Assembly: GCA_019136655.1 (NCBI GenBank)
Contig: JAGVTU010000024.1
Span: forward strand, 67,553-131,552
Reading direction: 5' to 3'
Origin: Bacteroidota bacterium
GTDB lineage: Bacteria > Bacteroidota > Bacteroidia > AKYH767-A > OLB10
Length of the DNA stretch: 64,000 nucleotides
A program made the translations under genes and the position numbers. Below, one piece after another: positions 8,723 through 16,822 of the stretch. The notes beneath the pieces were generated by a model, which saw only the letters and a list, made by a program, of their open reading frames with translations, did no database searches and was not told where the DNA came from. The stretch's first letter is position 1. Every line of letters begins with the position of its first letter.

Positions 8723-9694
8723 ATGGTAAATATACTTGCAAATGATGGTATTGATGCTGCAGGAAAAAAAATATTTGAAGCAGCAGGTTTTCAGGTTTCC
8801 ACTGATAAAGTAGCACAGGAACAATTGGCCGATGCATTGAAAAATTTTGATGCCATTCTGGTGCGGAGTGCAACCACAGTTCGTCAGAATGTGATTGATG
8901 CCTGTCCCAATCTGAAAGTGATAGGTCGTGCCGGTGTGGGTATGGATAACATTGATGTAAAATATGCACGCGACAAAGGTCTGGCAGTAATAAATACACC
9001 AGCAGCCTCATCACAATCGGTTGCCGAACTGGTGTTTGCTCACCTGTTTACAGGAGTACGAATGCTGTATGATGCCAACCGCAACATGCCATCGTCAGAG
9101 ACAAAAGAAACATTTGACAAACTGAAGAAAAAATATTCTGCCGGTATTGAACTTCGCGGAAAAACTATAGGTATTATAGGTGCAGGACAAATTGGAAAAT
9201 GTGTGGCAGCCATTGCAATGGGACTTGGAATGAACGTGATGTTTCACAGGTTGAACAACGAAGATGTTTCGGTTGACTTAAACCTCCATCCTTCACTCGG
9301 ACAACATAAAATTTCGGTTACATTTAAGTGTGTGTCGTTTACCAAACTGATTACTGAAAGTGATTTTATTACCTTGCACATGCCGTTTGCCAAAGGCAGC
9401 GAACCTGTTATAGCCAAAAAAGAATTTGATTTGATGAAACAGGGAGTAGGCATTGTGAACACAGCCCGTGGCGGAGTGATTTCTGAGAACGACTTAATTG
9501 ATGCATTGAACAGTGGCAAAGTTGCTTTTGCAGGAATTGACGTTTTCGAAGGAGAACCGCTGATAAAGGAATCGCTGCGCAAAAATGAAAAAATTTCTCT
9601 CAGCCCACATATAGGAGGCAGTACCAAAGAAGCTCAGGAACGAATCGGTATTGAACTTGCTCAAAAAGTGGTTGAATATTTCACTAAAAAATAA
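8723..9694 (+). CDS. serA: D-2-hydroxyacid dehydrogenase, 3-phosphoglycerate dehydrogenase-like
   Basis: A 323-residue NAD-dependent dehydrogenase of the SerA family, expected to oxidise 3-phosphoglycerate to 3-phosphohydroxypyruvate in serine synthesis. The nucleotide loop GAGQIG is at 153-158. The catalytic trio is visible: Arg249 in NTARGG, Glu277 in DVFEGEP and His296 in SPHIGGS. The N-terminal VRSATTV and GRAGVGMDNID blocks are SerA-like. It is the short form, with no ACT regulatory domain. About 20 extra residues (roughly 181-202) sit where most relatives pass directly from the NAD-binding strand to the next helix. A DUF1015 gene follows 45 bp later, a common Bacteroidota neighbour; serC is not in the window. 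Confidence 0.85.
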   Translation: MVNILANDGIDAAGKKIFEAAGFQVSTDKVAQEQLADALKNFDAILVRSATTVRQNVIDACPNLKVIGRAGVGMDNIDVKYARDKGLAVINTPAASSQSVAELVFAHLFTGVRMLYDANRNMPSSETKETFDKLKKKYSAGIELRGKTIGIIGAGQIGKCVAAIAMGLGMNVMFHRLNNEDVSVDLNLHPSLGQHKISVTFKCVSFTKLITESDFITLHMPFAKGSEPVIAKKEFDLMKQGVGIVNTARGGVISENDLIDALNSGKVAFAGIDVFEGEPLIKESLRKNEKISLSPHIGGSTKEAQERIGIELAQKVVEYFTKK

Positions 9695-9705
9695 ACTTAA
9701 AAATC

Positions 9706-9713
9706 TAATTTTG
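9706..9713 (+). promoter_or_regulatory. -7 promoter element (TAATTTTG) for DUF1015 gene
   Basis: Exact TAnnTTTG followed by C, in the short gap after the SerA-like gene. It suggests the DUF1015 gene can be transcribed separately. Confidence 0.5.
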
Positions 9714-9739
9714 CACCCCTGAACTGAACAAATAAAATT

Positions 9740-10984
9740 ATGGCTATTTTAAAACCTTTTAAAGGAATACGTCCCAAAAAAGAACTGGTAAAAAGTATTG
9801 CATGCCGCCCGTATGATGTGCTGGATGAGAAAGAAGCCCGCATTGAAACCAAAGGTGATCCCAACTCATTCTATCACGTAATAAAACCGGAGATAGATTT
9901 CCCTGACGATTTTGATCATTATTCACCTGAGATTTATAAAAAAGGAAAAGAGAATTTTGAGCGAATGTTTCGCGAAGGAGTGCTTTTTCAGGATGGAAAA
10001 GACTGTTATTACATTTACGCACAAACCATGGATGGCCGCAAACAGTACGGAATAGTAGGTTGCGCTGCTGTAGATGATTATATCAATGGTGTGATTAAAA
10101 AACATGAGCTTACACGTCCTGATAAAGAAGAAGACCGTAAGAATCACGTTCGCGTTTCAGGGTTAAATTATGAGCCTGTGTTTTTTGCTTATCGTCAGGT
10201 GCATAAACTGGATGAGCTGGTGAGCCATATCACTACAGCTACTCCGGAATATGATTTTGTTTCGGATGATGGCATTGGTCATCAGTTCTGGATTGTGGAT
10301 AATGATAATGACATACGCATCATTACCGAAGAGTTTGCAAAACTTAAAAACACCTATGTGGCTGACGGACATCACCGCACAGCTGCAGCAGCTTTGGTAG
10401 GCAAAGAGCGCAGAGACAACAATAAAAATCATACAGGAAAAGAAGAATATAATTTTTTCCTTGCAGTGCATTTTCCGGATAATCAACTAAAGATTATGGA
10501 CTATAACCGTGTGATAAAAGACTTAAACGGTTTAAGTGCAAATCAACTGATTGATAAATTGAAAGAAAACTTTACGGTTGAAGAAAAAGGTACACAGGAA
10601 TACCGCCCGGCAGCGCTGCACGAATTCAGCATGTATCTTGAGGGAAAATGGTATAAACTCACTGCCAAAGCAGGAACTTATAAAGACAATGACCCGATTG
10701 GTGTGCTTGACGTAACTATTCTTTCTGAAAAAGTGTTGGCTCCATTGTTCAACATTGTGGATTTGCGCAAAGACAAAAGGATTGATTTTGTGGGCGGACT
10801 TCGTGGCCTTGGCGAACTTAAAAGAAGGGTTGACAGTGGTGAAATGAAGGTGGCATTTGCATTATATCCTGTTACGATGAAGCAATTGATGGACATTGCA
10901 GACAATGACCTCATCATGCCTCCCAAGGTTACCTGGTTTGAACCAAAATTGCGCAGCGGCCTTGTACTTCACGCTTTAGATTAA
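9740..10984 (+). CDS. DUF1015 family protein
   Basis: A 414-residue cytosolic protein of the DUF1015 family. It has the usual opening, FKGIRPKKELVKSIACRPYDVL, then KHELTRPDKEEDR at 121-133 and the family signature VADGHHRTAAAA at 207-218. The family is often found next to serA/serC, and is next to a SerA-like gene here, so a link with serine or phosphoserine metabolism has been proposed; the activity is unknown. The His-rich ADGHHR block looks like an active site. It has its own -7 element at 9706-9713. Confidence 0.9.
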   Translation: MAILKPFKGIRPKKELVKSIACRPYDVLDEKEARIETKGDPNSFYHVIKPEIDFPDDFDHYSPEIYKKGKENFERMFREGVLFQDGKDCYYIYAQTMDGRKQYGIVGCAAVDDYINGVIKKHELTRPDKEEDRKNHVRVSGLNYEPVFFAYRQVHKLDELVSHITTATPEYDFVSDDGIGHQFWIVDNDNDIRIITEEFAKLKNTYVADGHHRTAAAALVGKERRDNNKNHTGKEEYNFFLAVHFPDNQLKIMDYNRVIKDLNGLSANQLIDKLKENFTVEEKGTQEYRPAALHEFSMYLEGKWYKLTAKAGTYKDNDPIGVLDVTILSEKVLAPLFNIVDLRKDKRIDFVGGLRGLGELKRRVDSGEMKVAFALYPVTMKQLMDIADNDLIMPPKVTWFEPKLRSGLVLHALD

Positions 10985-11020
10985 ACCACCTTACTTATTC
11001 ATTATTAAACATTTACATAG

Positions 11021-11074
11021 TTCATTAATCAATGGTCAACATTCATTGGTTGATAAACAATGCCCGTTCATTGG
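11021..11074 (+). promoter_or_regulatory. Repeated TTCATT motifs before the TPR-comA promoter (possible operator)
   Basis: TTCATT occurs at 11021, 11042 and 11067; the last two copies are identical over TTCATTGG and are 25 bases apart. In addition AATCAATG (11027-11034) can pair with CATTGGTT (11044-11051) with one G-T pair. All lie just upstream of the -7 element at 11086. This could be a regulator binding site, or chance in AT-rich DNA. Confidence 0.3.
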
Positions 11075-11085
11075 CAAAAAACATT

Positions 11086-11094
11086 TATTTTTGC
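11086..11094 (+). promoter_or_regulatory. -7 promoter element (TATTTTTGC) for TPR-comA operon
   Basis: Exact TAnnTTTG followed by C. It lies downstream of the first possible ATG at 11060 and so supports the later start at 11126. Confidence 0.55.
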
Positions 11095-11125
11095 ACTACG
11101 TTTACGGGAACCAAACAGAGAGCGT

Positions 11126-12544
11126 ATGATGCAAGACGATGAATTTGAAAGCCATGAAGAACCGGAAGAAAGTATTACCAAATCCATACTGCGTTTTGAA
11201 GAAATGCTTCGCAACAAGAAAAGCTATTTCTTTGATGCAGATACACTACTCAGGATAACAGAGTTCTACATTGAGAACTTTGAATTTGAGAAAGCACTTG
11301 ACGTAGTAAAATATGCCGAAAACATCAACCCGGCCATGGAGGTATTTCAGATCAAGGAGGCTTATATTTCCTATCTGATGGGAAATAACGAAGAGGCACT
11401 GGAAATGCTTGAACGCCTTCAGGATATTTACCCTCTTAACGAAGAAATTTACCTGATTAAAGGTGCTATTCTCAATAACCTTCAGCAACACAAAGCTGCT
11501 CTCGAAGTGTTTAAGCACCTGCTTACTTTCACTGAGTTTAAGGAAGAAGCCTATTATCAGATGGCTCAAACCTATAATTACATGCAAGATCTGCATGGAG
11601 CTATACATTACCTGAAAAACTGCTTATTCGAAAACAAGAAAAACACCAGCGCACTGGAAGAACTTTGCGAATGTTTTCTGAATACCAGCAGAACGGAGGA
11701 GGCATTGACGTACTTCCAGACCTTGATAGACAATGACCCATACAACACACTATACTGGTATTACAAAGGACAGGTATATCAATATATCAGTCAGTTTGAA
11801 GAAGCGCTTAACTGTTATAGCTATTGCCACATCACCAATGAATCATTTGTAGATGCCTACATTGAAACAGGCCATTGCCTGATGATGATGGGTGACTATG
11901 AAAAAGCTATTGCTTCTTACAAACAAAGTTTTGAGTTTGGAATTCCGGACACACTTATTTACGAAGACATTGCCAAGTGCTACGACTATCTTGAAAACTA
12001 TGAAGAAGCACGTAACTACTACAAGAAAGCTATAAAAAGTAATCCTGAATTACATTCGGCATGGTATGGTGTTGCCTCTACCCTTGCTGACGAAGAACGC
12101 TGGTATGAATCCATTCACTATGTGAAAAAAGCTATTGAAGTGGATTCAACAGTGAGTGATTACTGGTTTCTGCTGGCAGACTGCGAGCGCGAACTTGGAA
12201 ACATTGACCTTGCTGATGAAGCGTACAGAAAAGTGATGGAGATGGATCCGGATTATGCAGAAATTTGGATTGAATATCCTGAATTTCTTTATGAAAATAA
12301 TCAGTTTGATGCTGCTTTGGAATATGCCAAAATTGGTGTGAAATATTTTCCTTATCAGCCTGAGATAACACTTAAACTTGCATCCTTACATTACCGGGCA
12401 GGCAACCTGAAAGAATCTTACAACATTCTTGAAGAAGCTGTCGGATCATTCAACAACCTCACCTCCATTATACAGGAGCATTATCCTGAATTACTGGATG
12501 ATGTGAACATTCTTAAAATTTTAGAACAAACCGGTAACCAATGA
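11126..12544 (+). CDS. Tetratricopeptide repeat protein
   Basis: A 472-residue soluble protein made almost entirely of TPR helices. It has no signal peptide or membrane segment. Repeats with the W/Y-G-A-F-A-P pattern run from about residue 45 to 440, for example ALEMLERLQDIYPLNEEIYL and EEARNYYKKAIKSNPELHSA. The N-terminus is acidic (MMQDDEFESHEEPEE). The frame extends to ATG 11060, but the -7 element at 11086-11094 is inside that extension, so the Met-Met start at 11126 is preferred. Its last codons overlap the comA-like gene by 4 bp (ATGA), so the two proteins are translationally coupled and probably work together; the TPR protein would serve as a scaffold. This pairing is inference. Confidence 0.88.
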   Translation: MMQDDEFESHEEPEESITKSILRFEEMLRNKKSYFFDADTLLRITEFYIENFEFEKALDVVKYAENINPAMEVFQIKEAYISYLMGNNEEALEMLERLQDIYPLNEEIYLIKGAILNNLQQHKAALEVFKHLLTFTEFKEEAYYQMAQTYNYMQDLHGAIHYLKNCLFENKKNTSALEELCECFLNTSRTEEALTYFQTLIDNDPYNTLYWYYKGQVYQYISQFEEALNCYSYCHITNESFVDAYIETGHCLMMMGDYEKAIASYKQSFEFGIPDTLIYEDIAKCYDYLENYEEARNYYKKAIKSNPELHSAWYGVASTLADEERWYESIHYVKKAIEVDSTVSDYWFLLADCERELGNIDLADEAYRKVMEMDPDYAEIWIEYPEFLYENNQFDAALEYAKIGVKYFPYQPEITLKLASLHYRAGNLKESYNILEEAVGSFNNLTSIIQEHYPELLDDVNILKILEQTGNQ

Positions 12545-13326
12545 ATTTTGAATTGAGCCAGGTTCCTTCCCGTTCCTCTAAACCACGAGATAACGGGCTT
12601 ACAATGGTAATGGACAAAGGAATCAGTGTAAGAGAAACAGAAGATTTTATTTCAGCCTCCGGACCATATGTTGATTTGGTAAAATTAGGATTCGGGAGCA
12701 GCATGATTACTCCTAACCTCGACAAAAAGATAGCAATCTACAAAGAAGCCGGCATACCGGTTTATTTTGGAGGAACTTTGCTGGAAGCATTTCTTATTCG
12801 CAACGAGTTTAAAAACTACCTAAAAGTTTTGACAAAATACAAAATGGAGTATGCAGAAATTTCTGATGGCTCCATTATTTTACCTCACGACAAAAAGTGT
12901 GAGTATATCAAACAACTTGCAAAACAGGTTACTGTCATTTCAGAGGTAGGCTCCAAGGAAGAAGGTATCATCATACGACCAAATGTTTGGATTCAGATGA
13001 TGGAACGCGAACTGGAGGCCGGTGTGTGGAAAGTAATTGCAGAAGCACGCGAAAGCGGAACAGTAGGTATTTACCGACCCAATGGTAAAGCACACGTTGT
13101 GCTCATCAATAAAATCACAGCACGGGTTCCTCATGATAAAATTATTTGGGAAGCTCCTCAGAAATCGCAACAGGTATATTTCATCAAGCAGTTTGGCGCC
13201 AATGTAAATTTAGGAAATATAGCTCCTACAGAAGTGGTGGCCGTAGAATCTTTACGACTCGGTTTGCGCAGTGATACTTTTTTTCAGTATTTGGATAAAA
13301 AATCTATCAATACTTTCAAGGATTAG
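12541..13326 (+). CDS. comA: Phosphosulfolactate synthase (ComA family)
   Basis: A 261-residue TIM-barrel enzyme expected to add sulfite to phosphoenolpyruvate, giving (2R)-phospho-3-sulfolactate. Family blocks seen: KPRDNGLTMVMDKG at 14-27, VDLVKLGFG at 44-52, VYFGGTLLE at 74-82, EISDGS at 106-111 and SEVGSKEEG at 134-142. The enzyme was defined in coenzyme M synthesis of methanogens, but relatives occur in bacteria, including Bacteroidota, where the product may feed sulfolactate, cysteate or sulfonolipid synthesis. ComB and ComC are not in the window. It overlaps the TPR gene by 4 bp. The family call is firm; the physiological product here is inferred. Confidence 0.85.
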   Translation: MNFELSQVPSRSSKPRDNGLTMVMDKGISVRETEDFISASGPYVDLVKLGFGSSMITPNLDKKIAIYKEAGIPVYFGGTLLEAFLIRNEFKNYLKVLTKYKMEYAEISDGSIILPHDKKCEYIKQLAKQVTVISEVGSKEEGIIIRPNVWIQMMERELEAGVWKVIAEARESGTVGIYRPNGKAHVVLINKITARVPHDKIIWEAPQKSQQVYFIKQFGANVNLGNIAPTEVVAVESLRLGLRSDTFFQYLDKKSINTFKD

Positions 13327-13361
13327 TCTGCAGGAATGACTGAGGTTTCATGATTAAAGTG

Positions 13362-13370
13362 TATTTTTGC
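13362..13370 (+). promoter_or_regulatory. -7 promoter element (TATTTTTGC) for glycan cluster
   Basis: Exact TAnnTTTG followed by C, 54 bases before the GTG start of the first glycan gene, in the gap after comA. Confidence 0.5.
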
Positions 13371-13382
13371 GGCCTTTAATAT

Positions 13383-13398
13383 AGCCTGCTTTCAGGCT
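13383..13398 (+). promoter_or_regulatory. Hairpin in leader of glycan cluster
   Basis: AGCCTG (13383-13388) and CAGGCT (13393-13398) form a perfect 6-bp stem with a CTTT loop, followed by GCATTTTTG. It may be the weak terminator of the comA transcript or a leader structure, since it lies after the candidate promoter. The U-run is interrupted. Confidence 0.4.
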
Positions 13399-13423
13399 GC
13401 ATTTTTGTAATATTTGTTATCAC

Positions 13424-14716
13424 GTGTCCGCATTTTCCGAACAGTCTTTACGCAAACTTTTTCTGGTAGTTTTAATTGCCGGCTTTGTCGTAAAAATTTT
13501 TGCAGGATACCAGATTAAAGATTCTTTTACTAAACGTGGTAATTCCAAAACCTACCTCAATGCACTTGCATGCAACATGTATCTGCATCACGAATACAGC
13601 CTTACCACCGGAACTCCATCAGTAGATTACGAACCCCTCTACCCTGCCTTGATGAGTGCAGGTTATGCGCTTAGCGGATTCAACTGGCTTGGCATTACCA
13701 TTATTCAGGCATTGCTGCATCTGCTTACTTCTTTTCTTTTGTTCAAAATTGTGACCTCTTTGTTCAACTCACTTGCAGGTTTTTTTGCAGCGCTGTATCA
13801 TGTCTGTTATCCTTATCTGTTTACGTACTCACTTTCTATTTACGATCATACATTGTTTGTTTTTCTGTTGGTTTTTCTCGTATATCTTATTGTTTCAAAA
13901 CCACTGAACACATCACATCTGATTCTTGCAGGAATTATTACCGGACTTGCTTTTCTTACAAGAGCAACAATACTCACTTTCATTCCTCCTGTTCTGCTGT
14001 TTATTTTTTACATCAGGCGAAAAGAAAAAAATTTCAACCATGCATTCACAGGCGTTGTACTTTATCTGTCAGCTACAGCACTTACGCTTACTCCATGGCT
14101 GATGCGAAACTATTCTTACACCGACAGGTTTCTGATAAGCACACACGGATCATTTGGAATGTGGCAGGGCAATAACGATTACTCAGAAGAATATCTGCGC
14201 AACGACCGCTCACTTGACCAGATTTACAGACTCAATCCTCCTCCTGAAATTTATCGTCAGTATCCGCTGGCTGCGCGTTCTCCTAAAGATGCAGTCATAG
14301 CTGCTGATGCTTATAAAAAAGAATCAGTGCAATGGATAGAAAATCATTTCGTACAGTTTGTGCGGATGAGCTTTCTGAAAGCACAGAAACTATGGTCATG
14401 GAACAGAAATCCCCAAACCGTTAATCTGAAATTCGGAAGCAATGAAGGACGACAGTGGGTTTATTTTGTTTCATATTTTCCTTTGCTGTTATTGGCTCCA
14501 TTTGGATTTGTTATTCTCTATCGCAAAAATAAATCCGTTGCATTGTTGCTTGCAGGCATTCTTCTTTGCTTCACCGGTGCACACATGATTGCCATGGGAT
14601 TTACCCGAGCGCGTATTCCCATTGATTTTATACTGATGATGTGCAGCGGAATTGCACTGGCATTTGTGCTGACAAAATTTTTTCCATCTTTAAAATTATC
14701 ATTGAATGACCGATAA
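13424..14716 (+). CDS. Polytopic membrane glycosyltransferase (GT39/ArnT-like superfamily)
   Basis: A 430-residue protein with about ten membrane segments, the layout of lipid-phosphate-sugar-dependent glycosyltransferases (PMT/ArnT/GT-C fold). The first extracytoplasmic loop contains VDYEPLYPALMSAGY (about residues 66-80), matching the acidic-residue plus Pro-rich loop of the family. It would move a sugar from a polyprenyl carrier to a lipid or protein on the outer face of the inner membrane. The start is GTG at 13424; the next Met is at residue 51, inside conserved sequence. It heads a cluster of overlapping glycan genes: its end overlaps the GT4 gene by 11 bp. Confidence 0.8.
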   Translation: MSAFSEQSLRKLFLVVLIAGFVVKIFAGYQIKDSFTKRGNSKTYLNALACNMYLHHEYSLTTGTPSVDYEPLYPALMSAGYALSGFNWLGITIIQALLHLLTSFLLFKIVTSLFNSLAGFFAALYHVCYPYLFTYSLSIYDHTLFVFLLVFLVYLIVSKPLNTSHLILAGIITGLAFLTRATILTFIPPVLLFIFYIRRKEKNFNHAFTGVVLYLSATALTLTPWLMRNYSYTDRFLISTHGSFGMWQGNNDYSEEYLRNDRSLDQIYRLNPPPEIYRQYPLAARSPKDAVIAADAYKKESVQWIENHFVQFVRMSFLKAQKLWSWNRNPQTVNLKFGSNEGRQWVYFVSYFPLLLLAPFGFVILYRKNKSVALLLAGILLCFTGAHMIAMGFTRARIPIDFILMMCSGIALAFVLTKFFPSLKLSLNDR

Positions 14717-15821
14717 GAAAAAATATACCGTCATATTTCTTGGAAAACTTCCTCCACCCTACATAGGTCCTTCAGTTGCATGCGAGCTTATTCTCAACTC
14801 CAAACTGAAAGACGAATTTAATCTTGTACATCTCGACTTATCCGATAAACGTGATATCAATACGCTTGCTAAATTAGACTTCACCAATTTCTATTTAGCA
14901 TTTAAACAATATGCACAGTTGTTCTGGTATTGCATAAAATACCGCCCTGATTTGGTTTATGTTCCTGCAGGGCAAACTACTGTTGGCTACACCCGCGATG
15001 CAGGATATATTCTGATTGCAAAATTATTCGGACGAAAAGTACTTACACATCTTCGTGGCGGATATTTCCTCAACTGGTACAATGAATCAGGTAAAACGAT
15101 GAAAGCTTTTATTCGTTTTGTACACAGAAAGGTGAATGGACAAATTGTACTTGGAAATAATCTGCGCAAACTTTTCAACTGGATTGTTCCTGAAAAAGAT
15201 ATTTATGTAATTCCCAATGGAGGAAATTTTCCGGTGAATTACAATGAACGTAACCATGAAAAAACGACTGTTCTTTTTCTTGGAAATTATGTGCGCACCA
15301 AGGGTGTGATGGAAGCTTTGTATGCCGCCCCGCTGGTTTATGCACAAAACAAAAATGTGCAGTTTGCTTTTGCAGGCGAATGGCGCGATGCTGATGTAAA
15401 AACCGACTTCGAAAAATTTGTTTCAGAACATCCTGAACTGCCAATCATCAATCACGGACCTGTGAAAGGCGACAGGAAATTTCAGATTCTCAACGATGCC
15501 GACATATTTGTTTTTCCAACTTATTACCGCAACGAAGGTCATCCATGGGTAACGGTAGAAGCTATGGCTGCAGGACTACCTGTAATTTCTACCGATCATG
15601 CTGCCATTCCTGAGAGTGTGCATGATGGCGTGAACGGCTATCTGGTTGAAAAAAGAAATATCAATCAACTCGCTGAAAAAATTATTATCTTGGCGAACGA
15701 CAAAGCACTTCGAAATAAAATGGGTGCCGAGAGCAGAAGAATTTATCTTGAAAATCTTACGGAAGAAAAAATGGTTGAGCGAATGGGCAATGCCTTCCGT
15801 TCTGTAATTGAACAAAAATGA
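14706..15821 (+). CDS. Glycosyltransferase family 4 (GT-B fold)
   Basis: A 371-residue GT4 enzyme without membrane segments. The N-terminus has the open loop LGKLPPPYIGPSVA (12-25). The C-terminal domain holds FLGNYVRTKG (191-200) and the donor-binding E-x7-E pair Glu277 and Glu285 in NEGHPWVTVEAMAAGLPVIS. It should transfer a nucleotide-activated sugar on the cytosolic face. It overlaps the preceding membrane glycosyltransferase by 11 bp and the following epimerase by 4 bp, which supports a single pathway. The sugar and acceptor cannot be read from sequence. Confidence 0.93.
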   Translation: MTDKKKYTVIFLGKLPPPYIGPSVACELILNSKLKDEFNLVHLDLSDKRDINTLAKLDFTNFYLAFKQYAQLFWYCIKYRPDLVYVPAGQTTVGYTRDAGYILIAKLFGRKVLTHLRGGYFLNWYNESGKTMKAFIRFVHRKVNGQIVLGNNLRKLFNWIVPEKDIYVIPNGGNFPVNYNERNHEKTTVLFLGNYVRTKGVMEALYAAPLVYAQNKNVQFAFAGEWRDADVKTDFEKFVSEHPELPIINHGPVKGDRKFQILNDADIFVFPTYYRNEGHPWVTVEAMAAGLPVISTDHAAIPESVHDGVNGYLVEKRNINQLAEKIIILANDKALRNKMGAESRRIYLENLTEEKMVERMGNAFRSVIEQK

Positions 15822-16795
15822 GTACAACCTTAAAAAATATTTTAGTAACAGGAGGAGCGGGTTTTATAGGAAGCCATCTTTGCGATTTGTTGCTTGCAGA
15901 AAAACAATGGAGAGTACATTGTATTGACAGTTTCGATAATTTTTATAACCCTGAAACGAAAAGACAAAATATCAACGCTGCATTGAATAACGAAAATTTC
16001 ATTCTTCATCAGGGTGATATTCGTGATACAGCATTTTTAGAAAAAGTATTTCAGCAGTCATTTGATGTGATTGTACACCTGGCAGCACGTGCAGGAGTAA
16101 GACCCAGCATTGAACAACCTTTGTTGTATGAGGACGTCAACATTAAAGGCACTTTGAACCTGCTTGAAAAAGCCCGCGAAAAAAATATCAGACAGTTTGT
16201 GTTTGCAGGCAGCAGCAGTGTATATGGTGTAAATCCAAATACTCCCTGGAGCGAAGATGACTTTGTGCTGAAACCTATTTCTCCTTATGCTTCAACAAAA
16301 GTTGCAGGAGAACTTACAGGGCATACTTACACACATTTATATGGCATTCGTTTTATATCACTGAGGTTTTTCACAGTGTTTGGTCCACGCCAACGCCCCG
16401 ATTTAGCCATTCATAAGTTTTATAAACTGATGTCGGAAAATAAAAGCATTCCGTTTTATGGCAATGGCGAAACAAGCCGCGATTATACCTATGTGGGAGA
16501 TATTGTAAAAGGTATTCGTGCAGCCATAGACTACGACAAGTCGCCATACGAAATCATCAATTTAGGAAACAGCCGCACCATAACTTTGAACCAGCTTATC
16601 TCTCTTATAGAAAATGTTTCAGGCAATAAAGCAAAGCTTGAAAAACTTCCGGAGCAACCCGGTGATGTACCTCACACCTATGCCAACATCAGCAAAGCAC
16701 AAAGGTTGTTAAATTATAAACCTGAAACTTCTCTTGAAGAAGGATTGAAAGAATTTAAAAAGTGGTTTGATACCGTTCATTCAACGGTTAAATAA
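15818..16795 (+). CDS. NAD-dependent nucleotide-sugar epimerase (UDP-glucuronate 4-epimerase-like)
   Basis: A 325-residue extended short-chain dehydrogenase/reductase. The NAD loop GGAGFIG is at 12-18, the substrate Ser block GSSSVYG at 131-137, and the catalytic Tyr157 and Lys161 are in SPYASTK. AARAGVRPSIEQP at 89-101 and RFFTVFGPRQRPDLAIHKF are characteristic of the UDP-glucuronate 4-epimerase (CapI-type) branch rather than GalE. It probably makes UDP-galacturonate or a related sugar for the glycan built by the neighbouring transferases. Start ATG overlaps the GT4 stop by 4 bp. Confidence 0.9.
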   Translation: MSTTLKNILVTGGAGFIGSHLCDLLLAEKQWRVHCIDSFDNFYNPETKRQNINAALNNENFILHQGDIRDTAFLEKVFQQSFDVIVHLAARAGVRPSIEQPLLYEDVNIKGTLNLLEKAREKNIRQFVFAGSSSVYGVNPNTPWSEDDFVLKPISPYASTKVAGELTGHTYTHLYGIRFISLRFFTVFGPRQRPDLAIHKFYKLMSENKSIPFYGNGETSRDYTYVGDIVKGIRAAIDYDKSPYEIINLGNSRTITLNQLISLIENVSGNKAKLEKLPEQPGDVPHTYANISKAQRLLNYKPETSLEEGLKEFKKWFDTVHSTVK

Positions 16796-16822
16796 CAGAC
16801 TGAATACCGCAATAAAAATATC

